From Thalassospira profundimaris (GTDB taxonomy: Bacteria; Pseudomonadota; Alphaproteobacteria; Rhodospirillales; Thalassospiraceae), in assembly GCF_003326755.1 (NCBI RefSeq), contig NZ_JPWH01000007.1, positions 62,001 to 126,000 of the forward strand: a stretch of 64,000 nt of DNA. Reading direction: 5' to 3'. Position 1 is the stretch's first letter. The number at the start of each line of letters is the position of its first letter. The notes beneath the pieces are model-generated. The model was given only the letters and a program-made list of their open reading frames with translations. It was not told the DNA's origin and did not search any database. Positions 1-8,971 of this stretch are shown here, piece after piece. The position numbers and the translations under genes are program-made.

Positions 1-2
1 TG

Positions 3-749
3 CCCAAGGAAGTTACCGAAGTTGTCAGTTCGCTAAACGCGCTTCTGGCGCGTCTTGAGCGGTCAATTACCGCCAACCAGCGCTTTATTGCCGATGCCTC
101 GCATCAGTTGCGAACCCCCCTTGCAACCGTGCAGGCGGAGGCGGAATGGGCCCTGCGAACCATTCACAGCGACGAAGACCGCCAGGCTCTGGAACGCATT
201 GTCCAGCAAACGCGCGAAACGTCCAGGTTGACATCGCAGCTTTTGAATTTGGCCCGTGTCTCCCCCGAAGGGCGCAAGGCGGGGTCGCTGGTGAAGATCA
301 ATCTGCTGGAATTTGCATCGGGCGTGACGGCGGAAAAAGTGCGTGCCGCTTTGCATTATCAGGTTGATTTGGGTTTTGATGACCAGAGCGAGGGCATGAA
401 TTGCGAGATTGAAACCGGTAACGAAGTGTTGTTGCACGAAGCCCTGTGTAACCTGATTGACAATGCCATGATCTATTGCCCGCCGGGATCGGCGATCACG
501 GTGCGCGTGATTGGCAGCGGGGCTGTCACCGGCCCGATTATCGAGGTGGAAGATAACGGACCGGGCATTGCCCCGGAGGACCGGGAACGGGTTTTGGGCC
601 GGTTTGTGCGCCTTGATAACGATAATCAACAGGGTTGCGGGCTGGGTCTTGCCATTGTCAAGGAGGTGGCCGATGCCCACGAGGCCCAATTAAGCTTGGA
701 AGACGGGACAGATGGCACAGGATTGCGGGTTCGCATTGCCTTTCCCTGA
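3..749 (+). CDS. Sensor histidine kinase, C-terminal part (5' end outside window)
   Basis: The frame is open at the left edge, so only the last 248 residues are visible. They hold a complete kinase core: the H-box SHQLRTP with phospho-acceptor His at visible residue 34, an N-box (NLIDNA, about 150), a G1 box (DNGPGIAP, about 185) and a G2 box (GCGLGLAIV, about 212). The protein would autophosphorylate and pass phosphate to a response regulator. The sensor domain and the partner regulator lie upstream of the window. It converges on tcuB, and TctE-type kinases control tricarboxylate uptake, so a role in sensing carboxylates is possible but is only inferred from position. Confidence 0.93.
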   Translation, partial: PKEVTEVVSSLNALLARLERSITANQRFIADASHQLRTPLATVQAEAEWALRTIHSDEDRQALERIVQQTRETSRLTSQLLNLARVSPEGRKAGSLVKINLLEFASGVTAEKVRAALHYQVDLGFDDQSEGMNCEIETGNEVLLHEALCNLIDNAMIYCPPGSAITVRVIGSGAVTGPIIEVEDNGPGIAPEDRERVLGRFVRLDNDNQQGCGLGLAIVKEVADAHEAQLSLEDGTDGTGLRVRIAFP

Positions 750-814
750 CCCGGACGAGCCAGGGAAAAAACATTGCGAAACCGCCTTATCGTGCCAAAG
801 CAAAACCAGGGCTG

Positions 815-1942
815 TCAAACCTTTTTGGTTTTGCAGCTTCCCACCAGTGGTTTGTGGTCGTTCTTTTCAACGGCAAAAACCACAAGGGCAATCAGCCGGT
901 AAAAACCATGCACAAACTTGCCATAGGGCATGGACAGGAACAGTGTCAAGATGACGCCAAGATGCAGGCAAAGCGTAAACCCGACATAGGGCGTGTCGCG
1001 CACAAGCATCAGGGCCAGGCCGGTGATCGCACTTAAAAGCAGCAAAACCAGAAAACCGACATCCATGCCCTTGTTGGTTTTTCCCTTGGGCATCGGGTCT
1101 GCCTTGGCCTTAAGGACCAGCAAACCAATCGGGCCAATGATCAGACCCAGCCCGCCAGTAATGCCAAACAGTTTGGGCAGGCTGAGAAAGCCGTAAGGGG
1201 CGGGAAGATCAAAGCCGTAATGCAGAATTGTGCCCGACGAGGTGGCGGCAAAACACAGCATGAAGCCCCAAAATGTGAATTGGTGAAACCAGCGCCGCGC
1301 CATTGACGGTGTTTCAGTCGGGTAGGAACAGCCCTGACCATTGCCACCATCAAGATATTTAAGCGACAGGGCATCCTTTATGCCCTGAAAAACCTGCCGG
1401 AAATTGAGCCGGTGCGGGGCAGGAAGCTGCATGGTGCGCCAGAATTTAACACAGGACAGCACAAGCGCCAGGGCGACAAAAAGCCCGACTGCGCCAAAAA
1501 GACCAGCCAGAACATTGTGGGGAATGACGCCGTAAAACCCGTTGTCATGGCGGGCAAAGAAATTTTCGCCCGTCAGGCTGGCGGTTAGGGCGGTAAACAG
1601 GGTGATGACAACAATCGATAACAGGCTGACCCACAGGCCGTTCCGGGCAAAAAGTTTGCCCATAAAGCCCGGCCAGGCATAAACGCCGTAATTTTCCTGG
1701 CGCAGCTCGGCCATTGCGGCAGGCACATTCAGGTTGAATTCATGGGGCGGGGCATATTGACAATTATGATAACAGGCCCCGCAATTGTGGCACAGATTGG
1801 CAAGGTAATCGACAGTGTCGGCATTAAATTCCAGCCGCAATTCCATGGCCTGAAACACGGCACAATGGCCTTCGCAGTAACGACAGGCGTTACAAATCGA
1901 CATCACCCGTGCGGCTTCGGCTGTTTTAGTGGTTGAGCGCAT
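815..1942 (-). CDS. tcuB: TcuB-like membrane Fe-S/heme electron-transfer protein (tricarballylate/citrate utilization)
   Basis: TcuB reoxidises the FADH2 of TcuA and feeds electrons to the quinone pool. The 375-residue protein starts with two cysteine clusters, C17/C20/C23/C27 (CNACRYCEGHC) and C51/C54/C57/C61 (CHNCGACYHNC), as expected for Fe-S binding. A membrane domain of about six hydrophobic helices follows (about 105 onward). The start at 1942 is preferred because AGGAAACGAGG stands just upstream; a start at 1987 is also open but would overlap tcuA by 62 instead of 17 bp. It lies directly downstream of tcuA, so the two are translationally linked. The substrate is inferred from the family; citrate-related tricarboxylates are the known substrates. 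Confidence 0.88.
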   Translation of the reverse strand: MRSTTKTAEAARVMSICNACRYCEGHCAVFQAMELRLEFNADTVDYLANLCHNCGACYHNCQYAPPHEFNLNVPAAMAELRQENYGVYAWPGFMGKLFARNGLWVSLLSIVVITLFTALTASLTGENFFARHDNGFYGVIPHNVLAGLFGAVGLFVALALVLSCVKFWRTMQLPAPHRLNFRQVFQGIKDALSLKYLDGGNGQGCSYPTETPSMARRWFHQFTFWGFMLCFAATSSGTILHYGFDLPAPYGFLSLPKLFGITGGLGLIIGPIGLLVLKAKADPMPKGKTNKGMDVGFLVLLLLSAITGLALMLVRDTPYVGFTLCLHLGVILTLFLSMPYGKFVHGFYRLIALVVFAVEKNDHKPLVGSCKTKKV

Positions 1943-3314
1943 AATCGGCGGCCTCGTTTCCTGCAATTCGTCCAAATACATTGCCAATGGTCATGCCGAT
2001 CCCGGCCAGATACCCCTGGCCCAGCACATTGCCCGCCATGATTTCGCCAGCGGCAAAAATGTTGGGGCTTGTGCTGCCATCGGCCATTTTCATCGCGGCT
2101 TTGTCGGTTACTTCGACACCCAAATAGGTAAATGTGATGCCCGGCCGCAGCGAATAGGCGCTATAGGGCGGTTGGTCGATCGGGCGGGCCCAGTTGGTTT
2201 TGTTCACATCCAGGCCATCGGTATGCAGGCCATCCAGGCTGGTATGGTCAAAATTGCCCGGTTTGACGGCTTCATTGAAATCCGACACGGTTTTTTGCAG
2301 TGTTTCCGCGTCCAGCCCGATTTTACCGGCCAGTTCGGCAATAGTGTTGGCCGTGGTGGCGGGAAAAACGGGGGGCATAAAGCCGCCTTTGGCCTTTTGG
2401 TCAATAATGACATGGGCGACCTGGTTGGGCTGGTCGGCCACCAGGCGGCCCCAGATGGCATAGCGTTTGGGCCAGAAATCCTCGCCCTCGTCATAAAAAC
2501 GCTGGGCATTTTCATTCACGACAATGCCCAGCGACACGCAATCAACCCGGGTGCAAATGCCGCCATCAAATTTGGGCGCGCGGCCATCAATGGCAACCGC
2601 ATGGCACTGATTGGCTTCACCAATTTGCTGTGCGCCCTGATCCAGCAGAATGCGCAACAGATCCCCCCGGTTATACGGGGTGCCGCGGATCAGGAAATTT
2701 TCGGCAATGTCGCCCCAGCCCTCCTTTAACCATTCAATATTGGCTTCAAACCCGCCCGCAGCAGCAACAAAGGCCTTTGCATAAAAGCGACGTTCGCCGA
2801 CCTGCAGGCTTTTGAAGCGGCCGTTTTCCATGTCAACGGCCGAAACCATTGCATCGTAATGAATGTCGATGTCGAGCTTTGCGGCGTGACGATAAAGCGC
2901 GTTCAAAAGCTGCTTGCCGCCGCCCATGAAAAACGCATTGGTGCGCCCCAGATGCAGGGTGCCGCCCAGCGGCGGTTGAAACTGCACCCCGCGTGCTTCC
3001 AGCCATTCAACCGCGCCCGATGACTGGCGCAGCGTCAGGCGGGCAAGATGTTCGTTGGTCTTGCCTTTGGTGACGCGCATCAAATCGTCCCAATATTCGG
3101 CTTCGTCATAGGTGCCGCTCAGCACCGACAGGGGGCCGTTATGCAGCGGGCGCAAATTGCGGGTATGGCGCGTATTGCCGCCACGATGGCTTTTGGGGGC
3201 CCCTTCCAGCAGGCAGACCCTGGCGCCTTTTTCCGCCGCGACAATGGCGGCAATCAGCCCGGCCTGCCCGCCACCTGCGACAAGAATGTCGTAATGGCTA
3301 TCAAGAGTGTTCAC
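1926..3314 (-). CDS. tcuA: TcuA-like FAD-dependent tricarballylate dehydrogenase
   Basis: This 462-residue flavoprotein of the fumarate reductase/succinate dehydrogenase FAD family has the dinucleotide-binding motif GGGQAG at residues 14-19 and a C-terminal FAD motif (AAGEIMAGN) near 430. In Salmonella TcuA oxidises tricarballylate to cis-aconitate, which enters the citric acid cycle. The gene overlaps tcuB by 17 bp and is transcribed away from a GntR regulator. No TcuC-type transporter is in the window. Other substrates are possible, because the family also includes 3-ketosteroid and fumarate reductases, but the tcuB partner favours tricarballylate or a related acid. Confidence 0.88.
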   Translation of the reverse strand: MNTLDSHYDILVAGGGQAGLIAAIVAAEKGARVCLLEGAPKSHRGGNTRHTRNLRPLHNGPLSVLSGTYDEAEYWDDLMRVTKGKTNEHLARLTLRQSSGAVEWLEARGVQFQPPLGGTLHLGRTNAFFMGGGKQLLNALYRHAAKLDIDIHYDAMVSAVDMENGRFKSLQVGERRFYAKAFVAAAGGFEANIEWLKEGWGDIAENFLIRGTPYNRGDLLRILLDQGAQQIGEANQCHAVAIDGRAPKFDGGICTRVDCVSLGIVVNENAQRFYDEGEDFWPKRYAIWGRLVADQPNQVAHVIIDQKAKGGFMPPVFPATTANTIAELAGKIGLDAETLQKTVSDFNEAVKPGNFDHTSLDGLHTDGLDVNKTNWARPIDQPPYSAYSLRPGITFTYLGVEVTDKAAMKMADGSTSPNIFAAGEIMAGNVLGQGYLAGIGMTIGNVFGRIAGNEAADYALNH

Positions 3315-3350
3315 GAGGACATTACCTTCCCGGTATTTTATTGGATACTA

Positions 3351-3360
3351 TTGTATACAA
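3351..3360. promoter_or_regulatory. Palindrome TTGTATACAA, candidate GntR (FCD) operator
   Basis: A perfect 10-bp palindrome lies in the 120-bp divergent region between tcuA and the GntR gene, 37 bp from the tcuA start. FCD-type GntR proteins typically bind short T-G-rich palindromes of this form. Binding by the adjacent regulator is inferred. Confidence 0.5.
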
Positions 3361-3434
3361 GAGTGTGCAAGGTTGTAACCAAGTGCGGAATGTGTCAAGG
3401 TCAAATCGACTAAAAACACGCAAGGTTTCTGTGA

Positions 3435-4109
3435 ATGAGTTCTGAATCCGACGACCGGCAACCCCGTGGCGAGGTTGCCTACCGAAAGCTTTTGGCGGCG
3501 ATCCAGCATGGGGAACTCAAGCCCGGAACCCGTATTCGCGAAGTGGAAGTTGCCGAAAAATTTGACATCAGCCGCACTCCGGTACGCGATGCGATCCGGC
3601 GGCTGGAAAGTGACGGATTGTTGATCCATGTGCCGCGCCAGGGTGCGGTGGTCAAGGAACTGGATCATCGCGAAGTGATCGAGCTTTACGAGATTCGCGA
3701 GGTTCTGGAGGGAACGGCAGCGCGTTATGCCGCGCGTCATGCCTCGGAACTGGAAATCGCCGAGCTGGAAGATTTAAATGAACTGATGCTCAAAAGCGGG
3801 GATGATCAGATCAAGGTGGCCGAGATCAACCGGATGTTTCACCAGGCGCTTTATCGCATGGGGAATAACCGCTATCTGATTGATGCGTTAAATTCGCTAT
3901 CGAATGCGATGGCGCTTTTGGGCGGCACCACCCTGCAATATGACGGCAGGCCCCAAAGTGCCTATGACGAGCATCGCGATATTGTTGAAAATATCCGTGC
4001 CGGTAATGGCGACGGAGCCGATGCCGCCGCGCGCTTGCACATTCGCAATGCGCAACGATTGCGCATCAAGTTGCTGCGCGAGGTCCTTCATGCCGGGGTG
4101 CATGATTAG
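3435..4109 (+). CDS. GntR family regulator with FCD domain
   Basis: The 224-residue protein has an N-terminal winged helix-turn-helix (about 15-80, including RTPVRDAIRRLESDGL) and a helical FCD ligand-binding domain (about 95-215), the FadR/VanR layout. Such proteins usually repress a neighbouring catabolic operon and are released by an organic acid ligand. It is divergent from tcuAB with the palindrome at 3351-3360 between them, so it is the probable tcu regulator. The known Salmonella TcuR is a LysR protein, so this would be a different control solution. The fucose cluster follows but converges on it and has its own IclR regulator. Confidence 0.92.
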   Translation: MSSESDDRQPRGEVAYRKLLAAIQHGELKPGTRIREVEVAEKFDISRTPVRDAIRRLESDGLLIHVPRQGAVVKELDHREVIELYEIREVLEGTAARYAARHASELEIAELEDLNELMLKSGDDQIKVAEINRMFHQALYRMGNNRYLIDALNSLSNAMALLGGTTLQYDGRPQSAYDEHRDIVENIRAGNGDGADAAARLHIRNAQRLRIKLLREVLHAGVHD

Positions 4110-4139
4110 GGACAGGGCTGTTATCAGCCTGCAAAGATG

Positions 4140-4172
4140 ACGGACGCTGCAATCGGTGCGGCGTCCGTTTTA
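4140..4172. terminator. Bidirectional terminator between GntR gene and fucD
   Basis: The arms ACGGACGC (4140-4147) and GCGTCCGT (4161-4168) form a perfect 8-bp stem followed by a T run. It lies between convergent genes. Confidence 0.7.
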
Positions 4173-4180
4173 GAGGGGGC

Positions 4181-5482
4181 TCAGCCTTCCTGCCAGACAC
4201 GACCAGTGGGGAAGGTGTGATCGACAATGCTTTGCGGTTTCATGGTAATCGAGAAACCGGGGGATGTTGGTGCGATATAACGACCATTGCGGATGATGCA
4301 GGGATCGATGAAGTGTTCGTGCAAATGGTCTACATATTCCAGCACACGGTCATCAAGCGAGGCGGAAACACAAATATAATCAATCATCGACAGATGCTGG
4401 ACATATTCGCACAGGCCCACACCACCCGCATGGGGGCAGACAGGCTTGTTGAATTTTTTTGCCATGAGCAAAATCGCCATGATTTCATTGACCCCGCCCA
4501 CCCGGCAGCTATCGATTTGCACAACGTCAATTGCATCGGCCTGCAGGAACTGTTTGAAGATGATGCGGTTTTGGCAATGTTCGCCGGTGGCAACCCGGAT
4601 GGGGGAAATCCCCTCGCGGATTTGTTTGTGACCCAGAATATCGTCGGGGCTGGTGGGTTCCTCGATGAACCACGGGTCATATTCGGCCAGTTGTTTCATC
4701 CATGAAATGGCCTGGGAAACTTCCCAGTTCTGGTTGGCATCGACCATCAATTTACGGTCCGGGCCAATCACGTCTCGCGCAATGGCAAGGCGGCGGCGGT
4801 CATCCTCTACATCCAGCCCGACCTTGAGCTTGATATAATCCCAACCCGCATCAATGGCCTCCTGGCACAGGCGGCGCAGCTTTTCATCGCTATAGCCCAG
4901 CCAGCCAGCCGATGTGGTGTAGGCGGGGTAGCCCTGGTTGCGCATTTCATCAATACGTGCCTGTTTACCCGGTTCGGCGGCCCGCAGAATGTCCAGGGCC
5001 TCGTCACGGGTCAGCGCGTTGGTCAGATAGCGGAAATCAACACAATCAACAAACTGTTCCGGTGTCATTTCGGCCACAAGCTGCCACACAGGCTTGCCCG
5101 CTGCCTTGCCCCACATATCCCAGATGGCATTAACGACTGCCCCGGTTGCCAGGTGCATCACACCTTTGTCCGGGCCCAGCCAGCGCAGTTGGCTGTCGCC
5201 GGTTAAATCGCGCCAGGTCTGGCCCATATTGGCCGTCAGGCTCTCCAGCGTTTTGCCGACCAGCAGGTGCGACATGGCCTTGATGGCGGCGACACAAATA
5301 TCGTTGCCCCGCCCGATGGTAAAGGTCAGGCCGTGGCCGGAAAGATCGGGATTGTCCGTGTCGATAATGACATAGGCGGCAGAATAATCCGGGTCCTTGT
5401 TCATCGCATCCGACCCGTCCAGCTGGCGCGAGGTTGGAAAACGGATGTCAATGGCCCGAAGCCCTGTGATAACAGCAGACAT
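4181..5482 (-). CDS. fucD: L-fuconate dehydratase (enolase superfamily)
   Basis: It dehydrates L-fuconate to 2-keto-3-deoxy-L-fuconate. The 433-residue protein keeps every catalytic residue at the same number as the characterised Xanthomonas enzyme: K218 and K220 (KLK), metal ligands D248, E274 and E301, and general base H351 in CPHAGG. I checked K220, D248, E274, E301 and H351 against the codons. The gene is divergent from an IclR regulator, and the other pathway genes lie beyond that regulator on the opposite strand. The close numbering match makes this one of the firmest calls in the window. Confidence 0.95.
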   Translation of the reverse strand: MSAVITGLRAIDIRFPTSRQLDGSDAMNKDPDYSAAYVIIDTDNPDLSGHGLTFTIGRGNDICVAAIKAMSHLLVGKTLESLTANMGQTWRDLTGDSQLRWLGPDKGVMHLATGAVVNAIWDMWGKAAGKPVWQLVAEMTPEQFVDCVDFRYLTNALTRDEALDILRAAEPGKQARIDEMRNQGYPAYTTSAGWLGYSDEKLRRLCQEAIDAGWDYIKLKVGLDVEDDRRRLAIARDVIGPDRKLMVDANQNWEVSQAISWMKQLAEYDPWFIEEPTSPDDILGHKQIREGISPIRVATGEHCQNRIIFKQFLQADAIDVVQIDSCRVGGVNEIMAILLMAKKFNKPVCPHAGGVGLCEYVQHLSMIDYICVSASLDDRVLEYVDHLHEHFIDPCIIRNGRYIAPTSPGFSITMKPQSIVDHTFPTGRVWQEG

Positions 5483-5513
5483 TCTGCCTTCTCCCTGTGT
5501 TTAATTTTATAAA

Positions 5514-5535
5514 TGGAATATCGTTTTAAATATGA
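5514..5535. promoter_or_regulatory. Candidate IclR operator, copy 1
   Basis: This 22-bp element in the fucD/IclR divergent region ends in TTTAAATATGA and matches 18 of 22 positions with a second copy at 6473-6494, upstream of the aldo-keto reductase gene. Two copies beside the genes expected to be co-regulated make it a good operator candidate. Confidence 0.5.
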
Positions 5536-5604
5536 TTTATTTTGGGGCTTGGCAAGGGGCGTTTTTTGCGAAAAGCTGCGGCAGTTGACGAACAAGGGTA
5601 ACAG

Positions 5605-6384
5605 ATGAGCGACGAAACCAAACGCATATACAAGGCCCCGGCCCTGGAAAAGGGGCTGGAGATTTTGGAAATCCTGGCCGCCGAACGCCGCCCCATGAGC
5701 ATGGGCGCGATTGCCAGCGCCCTTGGCCGTTCCAAAAGCGAGATTTTCCGTATGCTCTCGGTGCTGGAGCAAAAGGGCTATCTGGAGCGCAAGGATGGCT
5801 CGGAACTGTTTCATATTACCAACCATCTGTTTGAACTGGGCATGCAGGTTTCGCCGGTTTCCACCCTGCTGGAGGCCGCCTTGCCGCAAATGCGCCGGTT
5901 GGCGGCCCGGGTGGGGCAGTCCTGCCATCTTGCCGTGCCCTCGCGCGATCAGATGGTGGTGATTGCCCGGGTGGAAAGCCCGGAGGATATTGGTTTTTCG
6001 GTGCGGGTGGGCTATCGGCGCAGTTTGGCCGATTCCGGGTCTGGCAAGGTTTTGCTGGCCTGGATGTCGCCGGAACGTCGCACCCCGTTGATGGAATATT
6101 TTTCCGAACGCCTGGGTGCATCATTCAATGCCGAGGTGTGGGAATATGAATTGCGTGCCATTCGCGCGCGGGGCTATGCCGAGGTGCAAAGCACGGCCAC
6201 GGTGGGGATTATTGATGTGGGTGCGCCGGTATTGCAGGGCGAAAGCGGGGAAATTCTGGCCAGCCTGACGGTGCCCTATCTTGGCGGCCCCAGCACCCCC
6301 TACAAGGTGGCCGATACCGTGCCCTTTGTCGTGGAAACCGCGCAGGAAATTACCCGCCTGACCGGATCGCACGGCGTGTTGTGA
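5605..6384 (+). CDS. IclR family transcriptional regulator of the fucose cluster
   Basis: The 259-residue protein has an N-terminal winged helix (about 10-70) and an IclR effector-binding domain (about 85-255), the normal length and order for the family. It sits inside the fucose oxidation cluster, divergent from fucD and upstream of the other enzyme genes, so it is very probably the pathway regulator with a sugar acid or fucose as ligand. The direction of control (repressor or activator) cannot be read from the sequence. Two near-identical elements (5514-5535, 6473-6494) flank the gene. Confidence 0.92.
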   Translation: MSDETKRIYKAPALEKGLEILEILAAERRPMSMGAIASALGRSKSEIFRMLSVLEQKGYLERKDGSELFHITNHLFELGMQVSPVSTLLEAALPQMRRLAARVGQSCHLAVPSRDQMVVIARVESPEDIGFSVRVGYRRSLADSGSGKVLLAWMSPERRTPLMEYFSERLGASFNAEVWEYELRAIRARGYAEVQSTATVGIIDVGAPVLQGESGEILASLTVPYLGGPSTPYKVADTVPFVVETAQEITRLTGSHGVL

Positions 6385-6472
6385 CCCGATAAAATCACGC
6401 TGTTGCAAGACGGCTCGCCAGGCTTTTGGGGCGGGGCCCCGGTTGGAAAACCGATTTGTAACAAAATATAAT

Positions 6473-6494
6473 TGAAATGACGGTTTAAATATGA
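6473..6494. promoter_or_regulatory. Candidate IclR operator, copy 2
   Basis: Second copy of the 22-bp element (18/22 identical to 5514-5535, same orientation), ending in TTTAAATATGA. It lies 48 bp upstream of the chosen aldo-keto reductase start. Confidence 0.5.
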
Positions 6495-6541
6495 AACGAT
6501 CCCTTCGCCGCAAAAAGTGCGAGTTTGGGAGGATAAGGTTC

Positions 6542-7585
6542 ATGGCCCGTCAGAAGCGCCAAATTGGTAATACCGGTTTAAATGTCAGTGTTCTTGGGTT
6601 CGGTGGTGCGCCGCTGGGCAATATGTATCGCCCGCTGGATAATGCGCAGGCCCGGGATACCCTGCAAACCGCCTGGGATTGCGGATTTCGCTATTTCGAT
6701 ACCGCGCCGCGTTATGGCTATGGCCTCAGCGAACGGCGCATGGGCGATTTTTTGCGCGAGCAGAGCGAGCCTTATGTGCTTTCTACCAAGGTTGGCCGCC
6801 TGTTGCAGCGCATTGAAGGCGACATTCCGAAGGACCGGCCCTTTGTCAATGCGCTGCCCTTTGTTGAAGTTTACGATTACAGCTATGACGCCGTGATGCG
6901 TTCCGTCGAGGATAGCTGGCAACGCCTGGGCCTGCGGCGCATTGATATTGCCTATATCCATGACATTGGCAGCCTGACACATGGTGCTGATGCCCATCCG
7001 CGCCTGATGCGCGATGCGATGGAAGGCGGGGCAAAGGCGCTGGACGAGCTTAAAAAGGCCGGGCTGATTCGTGCCTATGGCCTGGGGGTTAATGAATGGG
7101 AAGTTTGCCTGGAGGCCCTGAAATCCACCGATATGGATGTGTTTCTGCTGGCCGGGCGCTATACGCTGCTGGAGCAGGAAGCCCAGGAAAGCTTTTTGCC
7201 GGAATGTTTGCGCCGTAATGCCTCCGTCGTTGTCGGCGGGGCGTTTAATTCCGGCATTCTGGTAACAGGCCCCAAACCGGGCGCAAAATATGATTACGAG
7301 GATGCGCCGCAGCATATTCTCGAACGTGCGCAAAAGATCGAGCAGATTTGCACCGATCATGGCGTGCCATTGCCTGCTGCGGCCCTTCAGTTTCCGCTTA
7401 CGCATCCCGCTGTCGCATCGGTTATTCCCGGTGCCAGTTCGCCCCGCCATGTCAAACAGGCGGTGGAGTGGGCGGAACTGAAAATACCGGCTGCCCTGTG
7501 GCATGACTTGCGCGAACAGGGCCTGTTACGCGCCGATGTGCCGGTACCGGGCGAAGATTTGCTGGCGGGCGGGGATGTATCCTGA
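6542..7585 (+). CDS. Aldo-keto reductase, probable L-fucose (D-threo-aldose) 1-dehydrogenase
   Basis: Expected to oxidise L-fucose to L-fuconolactone with NAD(P)+. The 347-residue TIM barrel keeps the catalytic tetrad D53, Y58, K83 and H140 (FDTAPRYGYG, STKVGR, AYIHD). The start at 6542 is chosen because GGGAGGA lies just upstream and the protein then opens as family members do; the longer start at 6491 would overlap the candidate operator. Its stop overlaps the lactonase start by one base (TGATG), so the two are coupled. Related enzymes include pyridoxal 4-dehydrogenase; the fucose assignment rests on cluster context. Confidence 0.88.
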   Translation: MARQKRQIGNTGLNVSVLGFGGAPLGNMYRPLDNAQARDTLQTAWDCGFRYFDTAPRYGYGLSERRMGDFLREQSEPYVLSTKVGRLLQRIEGDIPKDRPFVNALPFVEVYDYSYDAVMRSVEDSWQRLGLRRIDIAYIHDIGSLTHGADAHPRLMRDAMEGGAKALDELKKAGLIRAYGLGVNEWEVCLEALKSTDMDVFLLAGRYTLLEQEAQESFLPECLRRNASVVVGGAFNSGILVTGPKPGAKYDYEDAPQHILERAQKIEQICTDHGVPLPAAALQFPLTHPAVASVIPGASSPRHVKQAVEWAELKIPAALWHDLREQGLLRADVPVPGEDLLAGGDVS

Positions 7586-8457
7586 TGGCTGGTGATGTGA
7601 CGCTGATTGATGCCCATCAGCATTTCTGGAAAATCGAACGCGATGATTATGGCTGGATCACGCCGGATATCTCTGTGCTGTACCGGGATTTTTTGCCCGA
7701 TGATCTGGCCCCGATATTAAGCGATCAGGGTATTTCCCGCACCGTTTTGGTGCAGGCGGCCCCGACCGTTGATGAAACCGAATTTATGCTGTCACTGGCA
7801 AGTGCGTATGATTTTATTGCCGGTGTTGTCGGCTGGGTGGATTTCGAGGATCCGGCAACCGCGATTGCCGATATTGCCCGCTTTGCCCGGCATGACAAAT
7901 TTGTCGGCGTGCGGCCCATGATCCAGGATATCGAAGATGCCGACTGGATGCTGCGTGCCGAATTCTCGCCGATATTCGAGGCATTGATTGCGCGCAATCT
8001 GGCGTTTGACGCGCTGGTCTTGCCCTGTCATCTGGCGAATTTGCACATTCTTGCCCGGCGTTATCCGGCCTTGCGCATTGTGATTGACCATGCCGCCAAA
8101 CCCAAGATCCGCAATGGTATTCATGGCCCCGATGGTTATGTTGAATGGGCACGGATGATGGGCGAATTCACCCCGCTTAAAAATGTCTATTGCAAGGTTT
8201 CCGGTCTGTTGACGGAGGCGGCATCGGGTGCTGGCCTGCATGATTTAAAACCCTATCTGGACCATTTGCCCCGCGTTTTTGGCGCAGACCGTCTGATGTG
8301 GGGCAGTGACTGGCCGGTTTTGAAAATGGCGGCGGAATATCCCGACTGGGTGAAAATGACCCGGCAATGGCTGGGCACCTTTGCTTCGGCGGATGTGGAA
8401 AAAATCGTCGCCAAAACCGCAACGCATTTTTATCAACTTGCAAAAGACCCGGATTGA
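7585..8457 (+). CDS. Amidohydrolase family L-fuconolactonase
   Basis: Hydrolyses L-fuconolactone to L-fuconate, the step between the aldo-keto reductase and FucD. The 290-residue protein is an amidohydrolase-2 TIM barrel with the metal motif HxH at H11/H13 (DAHQHFW), a later His at 169 (DHAAKP) and the terminal barrel Asp at 242 (GSDWPV). It is translationally coupled to the preceding gene. COG3618 lactonases of this type act on fuconate, rhamnonate or galactonate lactones, so the exact sugar is inferred from fucD. Confidence 0.9.
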   Translation: MAGDVTLIDAHQHFWKIERDDYGWITPDISVLYRDFLPDDLAPILSDQGISRTVLVQAAPTVDETEFMLSLASAYDFIAGVVGWVDFEDPATAIADIARFARHDKFVGVRPMIQDIEDADWMLRAEFSPIFEALIARNLAFDALVLPCHLANLHILARRYPALRIVIDHAAKPKIRNGIHGPDGYVEWARMMGEFTPLKNVYCKVSGLLTEAASGAGLHDLKPYLDHLPRVFGADRLMWGSDWPVLKMAAEYPDWVKMTRQWLGTFASADVEKIVAKTATHFYQLAKDPD

Positions 8458-8467
8458 CAGGCTCCCT

Positions 8468-8504
8468 CCCGGTGGTGCGCCACACCCTTCGCCACCGGGG
8501 TTTT
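8468..8504 (+). terminator. Hairpin with short T run inside the fucose operon
   Basis: CCCGGTGG (8468-8475) pairs perfectly with CCACCGGG (8492-8499), followed by G and TTTT. It lies between the lactonase and mutarotase genes and could be a partial terminator that lowers expression of the distal genes. Confidence 0.5.
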
Positions 8505-8578
8505 GGGCGGTTGATCCACACTCAACCGCCCCTTTTTCCTTTTGGCAACTTCGCAACCGTCACACAAACGAGGCCACA

Positions 8579-8902
8579 ATGAAACGTGTTGGTATGGTCA
8601 TTCATGTAAAGCCGGAAAAACTGGCCGAATATAAAAAACTGCATGCCGAACCCTGGCCCGGCGTGATTGACGCTTTGCGCAAACATCACGTGCATAATTA
8701 TGTGATTTACCAGCATGCCGACCTGTTATTTGGTCATCTGGAATATGACGGCGATGATTTTGCGGCCGATATGGCCGACATCGCCAAGGACCCGGTGACA
8801 CAGGAATGGTGGAAACTGACCGACCCGTGCCAGTCCCCCCTTGCAACGCGCAAGGACGGCGAATGGTGGGCGGAAATGGAAGAAGTTTTTTACATGGCAT
8901 GA
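8579..8902 (+). CDS. L-fucose/L-rhamnose mutarotase (RhaM/FucM family)
   Basis: It interconverts sugar anomers so that the dehydrogenase receives the right one. The 107-residue protein is a typical single-domain dimeric ferredoxin-like mutarotase, ending in a Trp-rich stretch (EWWAEMEEVFYMA). The start at 8579 gives the family's normal length; the open frame upstream to 8381 is overlap with the lactonase gene. Fucose rather than rhamnose specificity is inferred from the neighbours. Confidence 0.88.
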   Translation: MKRVGMVIHVKPEKLAEYKKLHAEPWPGVIDALRKHHVHNYVIYQHADLLFGHLEYDGDDFAADMADIAKDPVTQEWWKLTDPCQSPLATRKDGEWWAEMEEVFYMA

Positions 8903-8971
8903 TGCCCGCCGGTTTGACCGCTTTGACCGAAACCGGGTGCGCCACAGATGCAATTGAGGCAGGAGAATGAA

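Noticed and set aside
800-834. Hairpin GCAAAACC/GGTTTTGC as a terminator between the kinase and tcuB genes
   Set aside because: The stem is AT-rich with a 19-base loop and overlaps the tcuB coding end; too weak to call.
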